Source of the DNA: Bog-159 sp963707465
Lineage (GTDB): Bacteria; Acidobacteriota; Terriglobia; Bryobacterales; Bryobacteraceae
Direction: 5' to 3'
NCBI GenBank assembly: GCA_963707465.1
Contig: CAVPQK010000015.1
Coordinates: 1,612,001-1,676,000, forward strand
DNA: 64,000 nucleotides
The notes beneath the pieces are model-generated. The model was not told the origin of the DNA. It saw only the letters and a list, made by a program, of their open reading frames with translations, and made no database searches. The translations under genes and the position numbers were made by a program. Each line of letters begins with the position of its first letter. The first letter of the stretch is position 1. Below are positions 16,821-24,406 of the stretch, piece after piece.

Positions 16821-18302
16821 CTACTTTCCGAACGTGATGCTGGATTCGCCCGCGTACCGGTGGTAGTTGCGGAAGTCGATCGCTTCGCGGTTGCAATTGC
16901 TGGTATCGCGCTGGCAGCCCAGCGATTCCGCGTGCACCGGCACCAGATATTGCCGCTCGCCAAAGCGGACGAATTCATAGTCGGTGGCCATCTCCACCTT
17001 GTCCACGGGAAAGGCGTCGGGCATGTGCGTCGCCTGCATCTCGATGCGCAGCACCCGGCTGGTCTCCTTGTCCACCCACACGGAACCTGTGTAAGGCGGC
17101 GTGACCAGTTGCGACGCCACCATAATCCGCCAGTGGGAATGCTCGCGCTCCACTGAAAAATCGTAAACCAGGGAGGCGCGCCCCGCCGATCGGGATTCTT
17201 TGCGGTACTCGAAATCGGCCGCCGTGGCGGGCGAGAAGACGTCGGCCAGCACGCTGCCGAACTCGCCTGTGGACCAGGACCCCGACAAATCCTCGATGTT
17301 CTTCTTGGTGGCCTTCCCGTTGATGGCCAGGTTGCGGTAGCTTTCCTTCCCGTTTTCAAAGACCAGCGCCATCGAAACGACGTCGGTCGGCTGCCAGTTC
17401 TTGGAGTTCGGTGCGCTCTGATAGCGCGTCATGAGTTCCTGGCAGTAATAGTTTGGCAGGCTTTCGAGGAAGGAGCCGGCGGCCTGCCGCGCCTTCTCGA
17501 TGATGACTTCCTCGGGGCGCTGCGGACCGCGCACCGGCGGCTCGACGGTTGGCGGCTCATTCCGGGCCGCTAATTCGGACGCGGGCGTCTCCACCTCAGG
17601 GCCCTCTGGCGCAGCAGGCTCGGCTGTCTTGCGCGGGGCTTGGGCGCCGCGCTTCAGCACCGGCGGTCCCTCATCGTCCGGGTCGATTTGCACCGACCTA
17701 ACCTGGTCCTTCGCGGGCGCGTTGAGATCGGCTGGATTCGGATCGTCGGCGGCCGGTGGGGCCGCGGCCGCCGTCTGGCTGTCGGGCTTGGCAGCCGCCT
17801 CTTCAGGCTCGGGCGCGGCGCTCTCCTCTTTCGCGTCTTTCGCGCCGCTTTTGGCATCCGTCTGATGGGAACTCTTCGCCAGCGAGGTTTCCACCGGCTC
17901 GGCGGCGTGCTTGCGGTCCCAGGTGCTGCCATCCTGCTGCCACATGACGTTGACCGCCGTCAGGAAGCCTTCGTCGTCCTGGCTGGCCTCCACCTCGATA
18001 AGGTCGCCTGGCTTCAAATCCGTCGGCTTGAGGGCGCTGCCCATCTTCAGGAAATGCGTGGCGTCCGTACGTTTGAAATTCAGAATCCGGTGGTCGTCCG
18101 CCTCCAGGATCACCTGGTCCTTCAGGACGCGGCGCAGCATTCCGGAAATGCTCTGCAGTTGGGCTTGCTCTTCCTTTTTGTGGCGGCGCGGGATAGGAAT
18201 CCCTAAATTGCCGTTACCACCCGGATACTGGCATGGGGCTGGCAGGGGGGCTGCGGTCAGGATCAGAACCAGACCTAGCCAATTGGAACAAAGAATCCGC
18301 AT
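16821..18302 (-). CDS. Secreted protein with LolA-like C-terminal domain
   Basis: 493 residues. Signal peptide (LGLVLILTAAPLPAPCQ), then a small beta domain at about 50-130 (SGMLRRVLKDQVILEADDHR, LKPGDLIEVEASQDDEGFLT). A long Ala/Pro/Glu-rich linker (about 140-270) precedes a C-terminal beta region (about 275-490), with NYYCQELMTRYQSAPNSKNW, SLVYDFSVEREHSHWRI, VWVDKETSRVLRIEMQAT and FVRFGERQYLVPVHAESLGC. The last part resembles the outer-membrane lipoprotein-carrier-like fold seen in many acidobacterial secreted proteins. Four cysteines lie in the C-terminal domain. Function is unknown. It lies 47 bases downstream of the TIR gene on the same strand and might share its transcript. Confidence 0.68.
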   Translation of the reverse strand: MRILCSNWLGLVLILTAAPLPAPCQYPGGNGNLGIPIPRRHKKEEQAQLQSISGMLRRVLKDQVILEADDHRILNFKRTDATHFLKMGSALKPTDLKPGDLIEVEASQDDEGFLTAVNVMWQQDGSTWDRKHAAEPVETSLAKSSHQTDAKSGAKDAKEESAAPEPEEAAAKPDSQTAAAAPPAADDPNPADLNAPAKDQVRSVQIDPDDEGPPVLKRGAQAPRKTAEPAAPEGPEVETPASELAARNEPPTVEPPVRGPQRPEEVIIEKARQAAGSFLESLPNYYCQELMTRYQSAPNSKNWQPTDVVSMALVFENGKESYRNLAINGKATKKNIEDLSGSWSTGEFGSVLADVFSPATAADFEYRKESRSAGRASLVYDFSVEREHSHWRIMVASQLVTPPYTGSVWVDKETSRVLRIEMQATHMPDAFPVDKVEMATDYEFVRFGERQYLVPVHAESLGCQRDTSNCNREAIDFRNYHRYAGESSITFGK

Positions 18303-18350
18303 GTGCGTCCGCTGGAAGATGGACGCGCCCGGCCGTCTGCCGGTTACCGC

Positions 18351-18929
18351 TCAGGCAGCCGTACGGTGGCTCCATTGGCGGCGCATGGCCGTCAGGATGC
18401 GGCGGAAGCCGCTATCCCAATCGGGAAACAGGTCGATGTACTGCGTTTCTCGCTCGATGCGCGGCGGGACCGGGCAGGCGTCCAGGCGCGCCGGAATCAG
18501 GAAAATCTCGTCCAGGGGAATGTTCTGCGTGCAATCCAGCGCGTACCGGATTTCCGCCTGAAACCCGCCCTTTTTCTTTACCGAGTGGCGCGAAAAGCAA
18601 GCCAGAAAGAAATCCGAGGTGCCGATCGCCTCCTCGATGGAGCGCGGCCAGTTCTGGCCCGGCAGCAGCTTGCGGCGGTCCAGCCACGGGTCGAAGCCGC
18701 TGGCTTCCAGATCCTCGAAGAGCCGCTCGGCGATGGCCGCGTCTTCCTGCACATAAGCCACGAAAACCTTGGGCCGCTGGCGCGACTGCAGGAACCGGAA
18801 GCCGCGCTGGACATCCGGCAGAAAAGTGCCCAGTCCATCGATCTCCACCGAGAAGCCTTCGGCCAGGCACTGCCGCACCAGCCGGGCCACCTGCGCGCTC
18901 GAGTGCCAGCTATTTTCGCCTTTTGCCAC
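18351..18929 (-). CDS. HU-like plus TIR domain protein
   Basis: 192 residues. Residues 8-48 (SSAQVARLVRQCLAEGFSVE, then IDGLGTFLPDVQRGFRF) resemble the helix-turn-helix and beta arm of HU/IHF-type DNA-binding proteins. Residues 53-185 are a TIR domain: KVFVAYVQEDAAIAERLFED, GFDPWLDRRKLLPGQNWP, IEEAIGTSDFFLACFSRHSV, and GGFQAEIRYALD, where Glu126 sits at the position of the catalytic Glu of NAD-cleaving TIRs. TIR proteins of this type act in signalling or antiphage defence by cleaving NAD. Whether this one does is inference. It overlaps the upstream HU-like gene by 20 bases, so the two are coupled. Confidence 0.88.
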   Translation of the reverse strand: MAKGENSWHSSAQVARLVRQCLAEGFSVEIDGLGTFLPDVQRGFRFLQSRQRPKVFVAYVQEDAAIAERLFEDLEASGFDPWLDRRKLLPGQNWPRSIEEAIGTSDFFLACFSRHSVKKKGGFQAEIRYALDCTQNIPLDEIFLIPARLDACPVPPRIERETQYIDLFPDWDSGFRRILTAMRRQWSHRTAA

Positions 18930-19125
18930 CCGGCTGCTCCTTTGTAAATCGAAAGGCGCCTTTGGGGCCCGGCGTGAATTGGCCCAAGCCGGGGAACGGC
19001 GCCGGCTTGCCTTTTCTGAGTTTGGAAAGGATCTCGTGGACCACCCGGTCCAATCGATCCGCGGCTTCCGCGTTCGAGACTCCCGATTGTTTCGCCAGCC
19101 GTTTGGCGATTTCCGGTTTCCTCAT
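18910..19125 (-). CDS. Small HU/IHF-like DNA-binding protein
   Basis: 71 residues. It begins MRKPEIAKRLAKQSGVSNAE, followed by LDRVVHEILSKLRKGKPAPF and PGLGQFTPGPKGAFRF. That is the HU fold order: two helices, then the beta strand with the conserved PGLGxF turn. A basic tail follows. It is shorter than HU (about 90) and lacks the long DNA-clasping arm, so it may be a reduced HU-like subunit. The same HU-like unit recurs at the head of the overlapping TIR gene, which suggests that the two proteins pair through this domain. Start at 19125 with a modest GGA ribosome site. Confidence 0.82.
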   Translation of the reverse strand: MRKPEIAKRLAKQSGVSNAEAADRLDRVVHEILSKLRKGKPAPFPGLGQFTPGPKGAFRFTKEQPGGKRRK

Positions 19126-19343
19126 GCCGATTCCATACTACCAGGGTGAATTGTTCAAAATTCATCTTCTCGGCATCTAACATACTGAAACTAAACAACG
19201 CCCCTTTCCAATCAAGGCTTGTGACCGGGATCAGTCTATCGAAATGAAGCGATTTTAATAGTGGCTTAAGACCCGGTTCATCTGCCACGGGCTATGATAC
19301 GTTGCAGACGAGCCAGAATCGTCCAATCAAAAGGAGAATCTTA

Positions 19344-19505
19344 ATGAAGAAACTTACGAGCCTGATGTTGGGCCTGTCGATCGCGCTGGGATCTTTCGCC
19401 ATGTTCGCCGCCGATGACACCTCCACCGCCACCACCAAGAGCACCAAGAAGGCCGCCAAGACGAAGAAGGCGAAGACCACCAAAGACACCACCAAAACGA
19501 GCTAA
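19344..19505 (+). CDS. Small lysine/threonine-rich secreted protein
   Basis: 53 residues. The ATG at 19344 has AAGGAG 7 bases upstream. The signal peptide (KKLTSLMLGLSIALGSFAMF, cut after AAD or nearby) leaves a mature peptide of about 30 residues made almost only of Lys, Thr, Ala and Ser (KSTKKAAKTKKAKTTKDTTK). Composition resembles histone-tail-like or cationic surface peptides. No family is known to me. It is followed by a strong terminator-like hairpin, so it looks like a single-gene transcript. The gene itself is well supported; its function is not. Confidence 0.8.
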   Translation: MKKLTSLMLGLSIALGSFAMFAADDTSTATTKSTKKAAKTKKAKTTKDTTKTS

Positions 19506-19520
19506 CGTCGTTTTCCATAA

Positions 19521-19575
19521 CTGGGAACGCCGCGTAGCGGCTCGGCCTTCAAAAGCTACGCGGCCCTCCAGTTTT
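19521..19575 (+). terminator. Rho-independent-like terminator
   Basis: Perfect 10-base arms GCCGCGTAGC (19529-19538) and GCTACGCGGC (19555-19564), flanked by outer CTGG/CCAG pairing, then TTTTGTTCTCTTT. It lies 20 bases after the stop of the small Lys-rich gene. The loop is long (16 bases). Confidence 0.68.
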
Positions 19576-19681
19576 GTTCTCTTTGCCTCTCTCCTGCACA
19601 ACCCCTCCCCACAAGTTGACTCGCCGTGTGCTTTCTTCTAATCTCTAGTTGGATAGAGGAGATTGCTCACACCCAGCCCTG

Positions 19682-20107
19682 ATGACCATTTCCGTGAGAG
19701 GTGAATATGCGCTGCAAGCCCTGTTCGACCTGGCGTCGCAGCCGCCTGGCATACCCGTCAAAATTGGCGACATCGCCAAGCGGCAGAAGATCCCCCAGAA
19801 GTTTCTGGAACTGATTCTGGCGGGCCTGAAACAGGGCGGCTTCGTGGAATCGCGGCGCGGCGCCGAAGGCGGTTACCTGCTGGTGCGCACGCCCGAAACC
19901 CTGACCGCCGGAGAAGTGCTGCGCTTTGTGGAAGGCCCCCAACCGGGCCGTTCCCGGTCGCGGCGCAAGGGCGAATCCCCTTTCGCGGAGATGTGGAGCC
20001 AGGTGGATGTGGCCGTCTCCGAGGTGCTGGACCACACCACCTTCGCCGACCTGCGCCGCTCCTGGTCCGAGCGCAAGGCCAGCTTCGTTCCAAATTGGGA
20101 GATATGA
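19682..20107 (+). CDS. Rrf2-family regulator without iron-sulfur cysteines (CymR-like)
   Basis: 141 residues from the ATG at 19682, which gives the usual Rrf2 opening (MTISVRGEYALQALFDLASQ). An upstream TTG at 19649 is possible but less typical. The winged helix follows with VKIGDIAKRQKIPQKFLELI, then GGFVESRRGAEGGYLL. The three cysteines that bind the Fe-S cluster in IscR/NsrR are absent; there is no cysteine in the protein. It overlaps cysK by 4 bases (ATGA). In Firmicutes the Rrf2 protein CymR lacks the cluster and represses sulfur genes in complex with CysK. The arrangement here fits such a pair, which is inference from family knowledge and gene order. Confidence 0.88.
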   Translation: MTISVRGEYALQALFDLASQPPGIPVKIGDIAKRQKIPQKFLELILAGLKQGGFVESRRGAEGGYLLVRTPETLTAGEVLRFVEGPQPGRSRSRRKGESPFAEMWSQVDVAVSEVLDHTTFADLRRSWSERKASFVPNWEI

Positions 20108-21054
20108 GCTTGTTCTACGCGGACAATTCCCTCAGCATCGGCCGCACGCCATTGGTGCGCGTCAACCGCATTACCGATGGAGCGCCGGTAACCATGCTGG
20201 CCAAAATCGAAGGCCGCAACCCCGCCTATTCGGTGAAAGACCGCATCGGCGCGGCCATGGTCTGGGACGCGGAGCAGCGCGGCATTTTGAAACCCGGCAA
20301 GGAGATCGTGGAGCCCACCAGCGGGAATACCGGGATCGCCCTGGCTTACGTGGCGGCCGCGCGCGGCTATGCCATCACCCTCACCATGCCGGATACCATG
20401 TCGATCGAGCGGCGCAAAGTGGTGCGTGCGCTGGGCGCCACGCTGCTCCTTTCAGACGGCGAACAGGGCATGGCTGGCTCCATCGCCAAAGCGCTGGAAC
20501 TGGTGACCGCCGACCCGGATCATTACGTGCTCCTGCAACAATTCGAGAACCCGGCGAACCCGCGCATCCATTTCGAGACCACCGGGCCGGAAATCTGGAA
20601 AGACACCGCCGGCGCCATCGATGTGCTGGTGGCGGGCATCGGCACCGGCGGCACCATCACCGGCATTTCGCGATATATCAAGCAGTCGCAGAGGAAGAAG
20701 ATCCTCTCGGTGGGCGTGGAGCCGGCCCGTTGCCCGGTGATCACCCAGACGTTGAAGAAGGAGCCCCTGGTGGCCAGCCCCTCCAAAATCCAAGGCCTGG
20801 GAGCGGGATTCATTCCGGACACGCTGGACCTCTCGGTGGTCGATCGCGTGGAGACCGTCAGTGATGAAGAGGCGGTAGAGACGGCGCGCCGGCTGGCGCG
20901 CGAAGAGGGCATCCTGTGCGGTGTGTCCTGCGGCGCGGCCATGGCAGTGGCCCTGCGCCTGGCGCACGAGGAACAGTTCAAAGGCCAGACATTCGTAGTG
21001 ATCCTGCCGGATCTGGCCGAGCGTTATCTAAGCACGCCTCTGTTTGAGGAGTAG
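20104..21054 (+). CDS. cysK: Cysteine synthase (O-acetylserine sulfhydrylase)
   Basis: 316 residues from the ATG at 20104; the frame is open further upstream but that part lies in the Rrf2 gene. It is a PLP-dependent beta-family enzyme making cysteine from O-acetylserine and sulfide. Motifs: NPAYSVKDRIGAAM with the PLP lysine, EPTSGNTGIALAY (substrate loop), GIGTGGTITGISRYIK (phosphate-binding loop), and GVSCGAAMAVALRLA with the ring-contacting serine/cysteine region. Length and motif spacing are as expected for CysK/CysM. Coupled by a 4-base overlap to the Rrf2 gene upstream. Confidence 0.95.
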   Translation: MSLFYADNSLSIGRTPLVRVNRITDGAPVTMLAKIEGRNPAYSVKDRIGAAMVWDAEQRGILKPGKEIVEPTSGNTGIALAYVAAARGYAITLTMPDTMSIERRKVVRALGATLLLSDGEQGMAGSIAKALELVTADPDHYVLLQQFENPANPRIHFETTGPEIWKDTAGAIDVLVAGIGTGGTITGISRYIKQSQRKKILSVGVEPARCPVITQTLKKEPLVASPSKIQGLGAGFIPDTLDLSVVDRVETVSDEEAVETARRLAREEGILCGVSCGAAMAVALRLAHEEQFKGQTFVVILPDLAERYLSTPLFEE

Positions 21055-21074
21055 AACCCTCACACGTCGTTGTC

Positions 21075-21104
21075 TTATCTGCGTTCATCTGCGTTAATCT
21101 GCGG
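21075..21104 (+). repeat. Three tandem copies of a 10-base unit (TNATCTGCGT)
   Basis: Units at 21075-21084, 21085-21094 and 21095-21104 share T-N-ATCTGCGT (last base G in unit 3). They lie in the gap between cysK and the promoter of the small Cys-rich operon. There is no coding potential. Confidence 0.7.
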
Positions 21105-21127
21105 CCACTAAAAGGTTTTGATTCCCA

Positions 21128-21156
21128 TTGCAATCAAGAGAGCGGCATCTTATAAT
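21128..21156 (+). promoter_or_regulatory. Sigma70-type promoter for the Cys-rich small-protein operon
   Basis: TTGCAA (21128-21133), a 17-base spacer, and a perfect TATAAT (21151-21156). Predicted transcription start near 21163, only about 9 bases before the ATG at 21172, so the first gene would have a very short or no leader (a GTG lies at 21163 itself). This decides against the longer open frame starting at 21118. Confidence 0.75.
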
Positions 21157-21171
21157 AGGTTCGTGGTAGCG

Positions 21172-21525
21172 ATGCGGGCGGTCGTGGCATCTGCGATGGT
21201 TCTGGTCTTAGTGAGCGTCATCGCGCTCTGCCCCGCGGTTGCCTGTCCTCTCATGGCCGCCTCTCAAGCGCCATCCGGCTCCTGCTGCCACAAGCCTCAA
21301 ACACATCCAGACCCTTGCCCCGCGAAGTCCGTTCCGGATTGCCCGTACTCGATTCTGCAAAAGAGTAAGACCAGCCCCACCGCCACGCAAGCCAAGTGGG
21401 TCGGCTCTATCGCCCGGATGGATCATAGCGTCACTCTGCCCGTCACGGTACTGACAGTCACTGCCTCCAGCCGGCTCGTCGATGTGTCCGGTCTGTTCCT
21501 GCGCAATCGCGTTCTCCTGATTTAG
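21172..21525 (+). CDS. Secreted cysteine-rich protein, 117 residues
   Basis: Start at ATG 21172 (a leaderless GTG at 21163 in the same frame is possible). The upstream extension to 21118 contains the promoter and is not used. The signal peptide is VVASAMVLVLVSVIALCPAV. The mature N-terminus carries clustered cysteines (ACPLMA, GSCCHKPQ, DPCPAKSVPDCPYSIL), then a Ser/Thr/Val-rich beta tail. This head pattern is found in small acidobacterial and proteobacterial secreted proteins suspected of binding copper or other soft metals; metal binding is inference. It is followed 57 bases later by a second Cys/His-rich gene, and both are probably on one transcript. Confidence 0.75.
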   Translation: MRAVVASAMVLVLVSVIALCPAVACPLMAASQAPSGSCCHKPQTHPDPCPAKSVPDCPYSILQKSKTSPTATQAKWVGSIARMDHSVTLPVTVLTVTASSRLVDVSGLFLRNRVLLI

Positions 21526-21582
21526 ACCGCGCCCCTCAGCAGCGTGTCTCACTAAGTCAAAATTTACGAAAGGAGAACTACT

Positions 21583-21726
21583 ATGAAAAAGATAGCTATA
21601 AGTGTGCTCAGCCTGGCGGCTTTGTTGTTACTCACTCTGTCGCCCGCGCTGGCGCTGGCTAACTGCGACTGCTGTCCGCAACAGTCCTGCTGCGGCCAGG
21701 CATGCTGCCACGCACACCACAAGTAA
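21583..21726 (+). CDS. Tiny secreted Cys/His-rich peptide (47 residues)
   Basis: Short open frame with an excellent ribosome site (AAAGGAG, 7 bases before the ATG at 21583). A signal peptide (KKIAISVLSLAALLLLTLSP, cut after LALA) leaves a mature peptide of about 22 residues, which includes CDCCPQQSCCGQACCHAHH. It contains seven cysteines and three histidines in so short a chain, a composition expected of a soft-metal binder such as Cu(I), Zn or Cd, or of a disulfide-knotted peptide. No named family is known to me. It lies behind the 117-residue Cys-rich gene and ahead of a hairpin. Confidence 0.82.
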   Translation: MKKIAISVLSLAALLLLTLSPALALANCDCCPQQSCCGQACCHAHHK

Positions 21727-21748
21727 CACCGGTGTAAACGGGGCTAAA

Positions 21749-21771
21749 GGGGCAGGCCACCGGTCTGCCCC
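21749..21771 (+). terminator. Hairpin after the Cys/His-rich peptide gene
   Basis: Arms GGGGCAG (21749-21755) and CTGCCCC (21765-21771) around a 9-base loop. There is no U run, so if it terminates transcription it would be a weak or atypical terminator. It lies between the peptide gene and dinB. Confidence 0.4.
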
Positions 21772-21801
21772 GCCTGTTATCATCAAATTCAGGCCGCCGC
21801 C

Positions 21802-23052
21802 GTGAAGACCATCTTCCACGTGGACATGGACGCGTTCTTCGTGTCCGTCGAAGAGTTGTTCGATCCCTCGCTGAAAGGCAAGGCCGTCGTCGTGGGCGGC
21901 CGTCCGGACGAGCGCGGCGTGGTGTCCGCGGCGTCCTATGAAGCGCGCAAATTCGGCGTGCATTCCGCCATGCCGTTGCGCACCGCCGCGCGCATGTGCC
22001 CGCATGCCATCTTCGTCGACGGCCACCCCACCCGCTACCGCGACTGCTCCGCCCGCGTCCACGAAGTGTTGAACCGCTTCTCGCCGCTGGTCGAGATGGC
22101 TTCCATCGACGAAGCCTACCTGGATATGACCGGCACCGAACGCCTGCATGGCCCGCCCCTGGCCGCCGCCCACGCCCTGCACCAGACCATGAAGGCCGAG
22201 ACCCGCCTGAACTGCTCCATCGGCATCTCCACCGCGCGCCTCGTGTCCAAGGTGGCCTCCGATCAGGCCAAGCCCAACGGCGTGCTGTGGATCGTGCCCG
22301 GCGCGGAAGCCGGGTTTCTGGCGCCGCTGGACGTGCGCAAGATTCCCGGCGTGGGCAAAGTCACCGAACAAAACCTGCACCGGCTGTCGATCCGCAAGGT
22401 CGGCGACCTGGCGCGCCTGGACGATCGGTACCTCGAAGAGCGCTTCGGCAAATGGGGACTGGCCCTGGCCGGCAAAGCGCGCGGCCTGGATGCGGGCGCC
22501 TGGTTCGATACCGAAGTCGGCGCGGACGCCGGCCCCAAATCCATCAGCCACGAGCACACTTACAACGAAGACACCGCCGATCTGGCGGCGCTCGAATCCA
22601 CGCTGGCGCGGCTTTCCGAGATGGTCGGCCGCCGCCTGCGCGAGAACGGCCTACACGCGCGCACCCTACAGCTCAAGCTGCGCTATTCCGACTTTTCCAC
22701 CATCACGCGCGCGCATTCGCTCGCCCGCCCCACGCAGCTCGATACCGAAATCTTCGACCAGGCGCGCGCGCTGTTCCTGAAGAATTGGAAGCGCGGCGCG
22801 CGCGTGCGGCTGTTGGGCGTGCACGCGTCTGGTTTCGAAGAGGTGCAGGATCAGTTGGAGCTCCTCGACGAAGGCAAGCACGAACGCTGGCAGCAGGCCA
22901 CCGCCGCCGCCGACCGGCTGCGCGACAAGTATGGCGATTCCGCCGTGTCGCTAGCGGCGGGCTTGAAAGGCGGCTTCCGCGAGCGCACCCACGATGCCAG
23001 GCCGACGCAGCGTGGCGCCGGCCCTCGGCCTGCGGCAGCATCTAGAAAGTAG
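21802..23052 (+). CDS. dinB: DNA polymerase IV (Y-family)
   Basis: 416 residues. Error-prone translesion polymerase. Catalytic carboxylates are seen in HVDMDAFFVSVEE (near residue 8) and ASIDEAYLDMTG (near 105), followed by NCSIGISTARLVSKVASDQA, the GVGK helix-hairpin-helix (RKIPGVGKVTEQNLHRL), and the little-finger domain (SISHEHTYNED ... RTLQLKLRYSDFSTITRA). The C-terminal 25 residues (THDARPTQRGAGPRPAAASR) look foreign, since they are encoded by a decayed double-hairpin element (23012-23043). The usual beta-clamp-binding motif is not evident. It is followed by trmFO after 2 bases. Confidence 0.95.
   Translation: MKTIFHVDMDAFFVSVEELFDPSLKGKAVVVGGRPDERGVVSAASYEARKFGVHSAMPLRTAARMCPHAIFVDGHPTRYRDCSARVHEVLNRFSPLVEMASIDEAYLDMTGTERLHGPPLAAAHALHQTMKAETRLNCSIGISTARLVSKVASDQAKPNGVLWIVPGAEAGFLAPLDVRKIPGVGKVTEQNLHRLSIRKVGDLARLDDRYLEERFGKWGLALAGKARGLDAGAWFDTEVGADAGPKSISHEHTYNEDTADLAALESTLARLSEMVGRRLRENGLHARTLQLKLRYSDFSTITRAHSLARPTQLDTEIFDQARALFLKNWKRGARVRLLGVHASGFEEVQDQLELLDEGKHERWQQATAAADRLRDKYGDSAVSLAAGLKGGFRERTHDARPTQRGAGPRPAAASRK
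23012..23043 (+). repeat. Decayed copy of the double-hairpin element inside the dinB 3' end
   Basis: About 28 of 32 bases match copy 11 (57911-57952): GTGG, then GGCCCTCGGCCTGCGGC, followed by a degraded second arm. It is read in frame as the last residues of DinB, so the element has been absorbed into the coding region. Confidence 0.55.
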
Positions 23053-23054
23053 CC

Positions 23055-24406
23055 ATGCCGGCCCCCATTCACATCATCGGCGGAGGACTCGCGGGCTCCG
23101 AGGCTGCCTGGCAGATTGCCGAAGCAGGGCTTCCGGCCGTGCTTCACGAAATGCGTCCGCTGCGCCCCACGCCGGCTCACCAGACCGATCGTCTCGCGGA
23201 GCTGGTGTGCAGCAATTCGCTCAAGTCCGAGCAGGAAGGTTCCGCGCCCTGGCTGCTCAAACAGGAATTGCGGCGCTTGGGATCGCTGGTGCTCGAAGCC
23301 GCCGCGCTTGCCCGCGTTCCCGGCGGACAGGCGCTCACCGTGGACCGCGATGTTTTCTCGGCGGAAGTCACCCGCGCCATCGCCGCGCATCCGCTTATCG
23401 AAATCCGCCGCGAGGAAGTGTGCGCCGTGCCCGATTCCGGCATCACCATCATCGCCACCGGCCCGCTCACCAGCGATGCGCTGGCCGACGAAATCGCGAC
23501 GCATCACGGGCTCCGGCCGCTTGTTTTTCTACGACAGCATCAGTCCCATCGTGGAGGCGGAAACGGTCGACCAATCCATCGCATTCCGCGCTTCGCGCTA
23601 CGGCAAATCGCTCGACGGCACGGCCGATTACCTCAACTGCCCCTTCGACCGGCCGCAATACGAAGCCTTCGTGGACGCGCTATTGGCCGCGCAGCCGGTC
23701 TCGTCGCATATTGAGAGCGATCTGCCCGATAAAGCCGTCCCCTATTTCGAAGCCTGCCTGCCCATCGAGGAATTGGCCCGCCGCGGCCGCGATACGCTGC
23801 GCTTCGGGCCCATGAAACCCATGGGCTTGCTCGATCCGCGCACCGGCCGCCGTCCCTGGGCCGTCGTGCAGCTTCGCCAGGAAAATCTGCGCGCCGACAG
23901 CTTCAACCTGGTGGGCTTCCAGAACCATCTGAAGTTCGGCGAACAGGCCCGCATCCTGCGCATGATTCCCGTCGCTCGAGCATGCCGAGTTCCTGCGCTT
24001 CGGCCAGATTCATCGCAACACGTACATCAACGCGCCGGCGCTGCTCGCTCCCACCTTGCAGTTGCGCGCGCGGCCCGAAATCCTGTTCGCCGGACAGATT
24101 TCCGGCGTGGAGGGCTACGTGGAAGCCATCGCTACCGGCCTCGCGGCAGGGCTGCACGCGGCGACGCTCGCCTCCGGCGGCCAGCCCCAACCGTTCCCGC
24201 GGGAGACCGCACTCGGTTCGCTGTGCCATTACATATCCGGCGCCGACCCGCGCAACTATCAGCCCGCGAATATCACCTTCGACCTGCTGCCGCAACTCGA
24301 CGAAGCCACCCGGCAGAAACTGCGGCGCGATAAACCCGCCCGTCACGCGGAAGTCTGCCGGCGGGCCGCCGCGGCCATGGATGAGCATCTGCACGCGCAT
24401 GTCTGA
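23055..24406 (+). pseudogene. trmFO: tRNA (uracil-5-)-methyltransferase TrmFO, interrupted by two frameshifts
   Basis: Folate/FAD-dependent enzyme that makes m5U54 in tRNA. Frame 1 (from 23055) has the FAD motif IIGGGLAGSEAAWQIAEAGL and ELVCSNSLKSEQ (Cys52, counterpart of the active-site Cys). It then breaks near 23518-23530. The next frame resumes with FFYDSISPIVEAETVDQSIA and YLNCPFDRPQYEAFVDALL, then breaks near 23970-23976 after RILRMIP. The third frame gives LEHAEFLRFGQIHRNTYINA and LFAGQISGVEGYVEAIATGL. One extra base at each site explains both breaks, and every conserved motif is otherwise intact. That pattern points to sequencing indels or very recent inactivation. The end overlaps xerC by 8 bases, as expected of an active operon. 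Confidence 0.9.

Noticed and set aside
19649..19681. Longer start of the Rrf2 gene (TTG at 19649)
   Set aside because: The family begins right at MTIS-type sequence; the extension (DRGDCSHPAL) has no counterpart.
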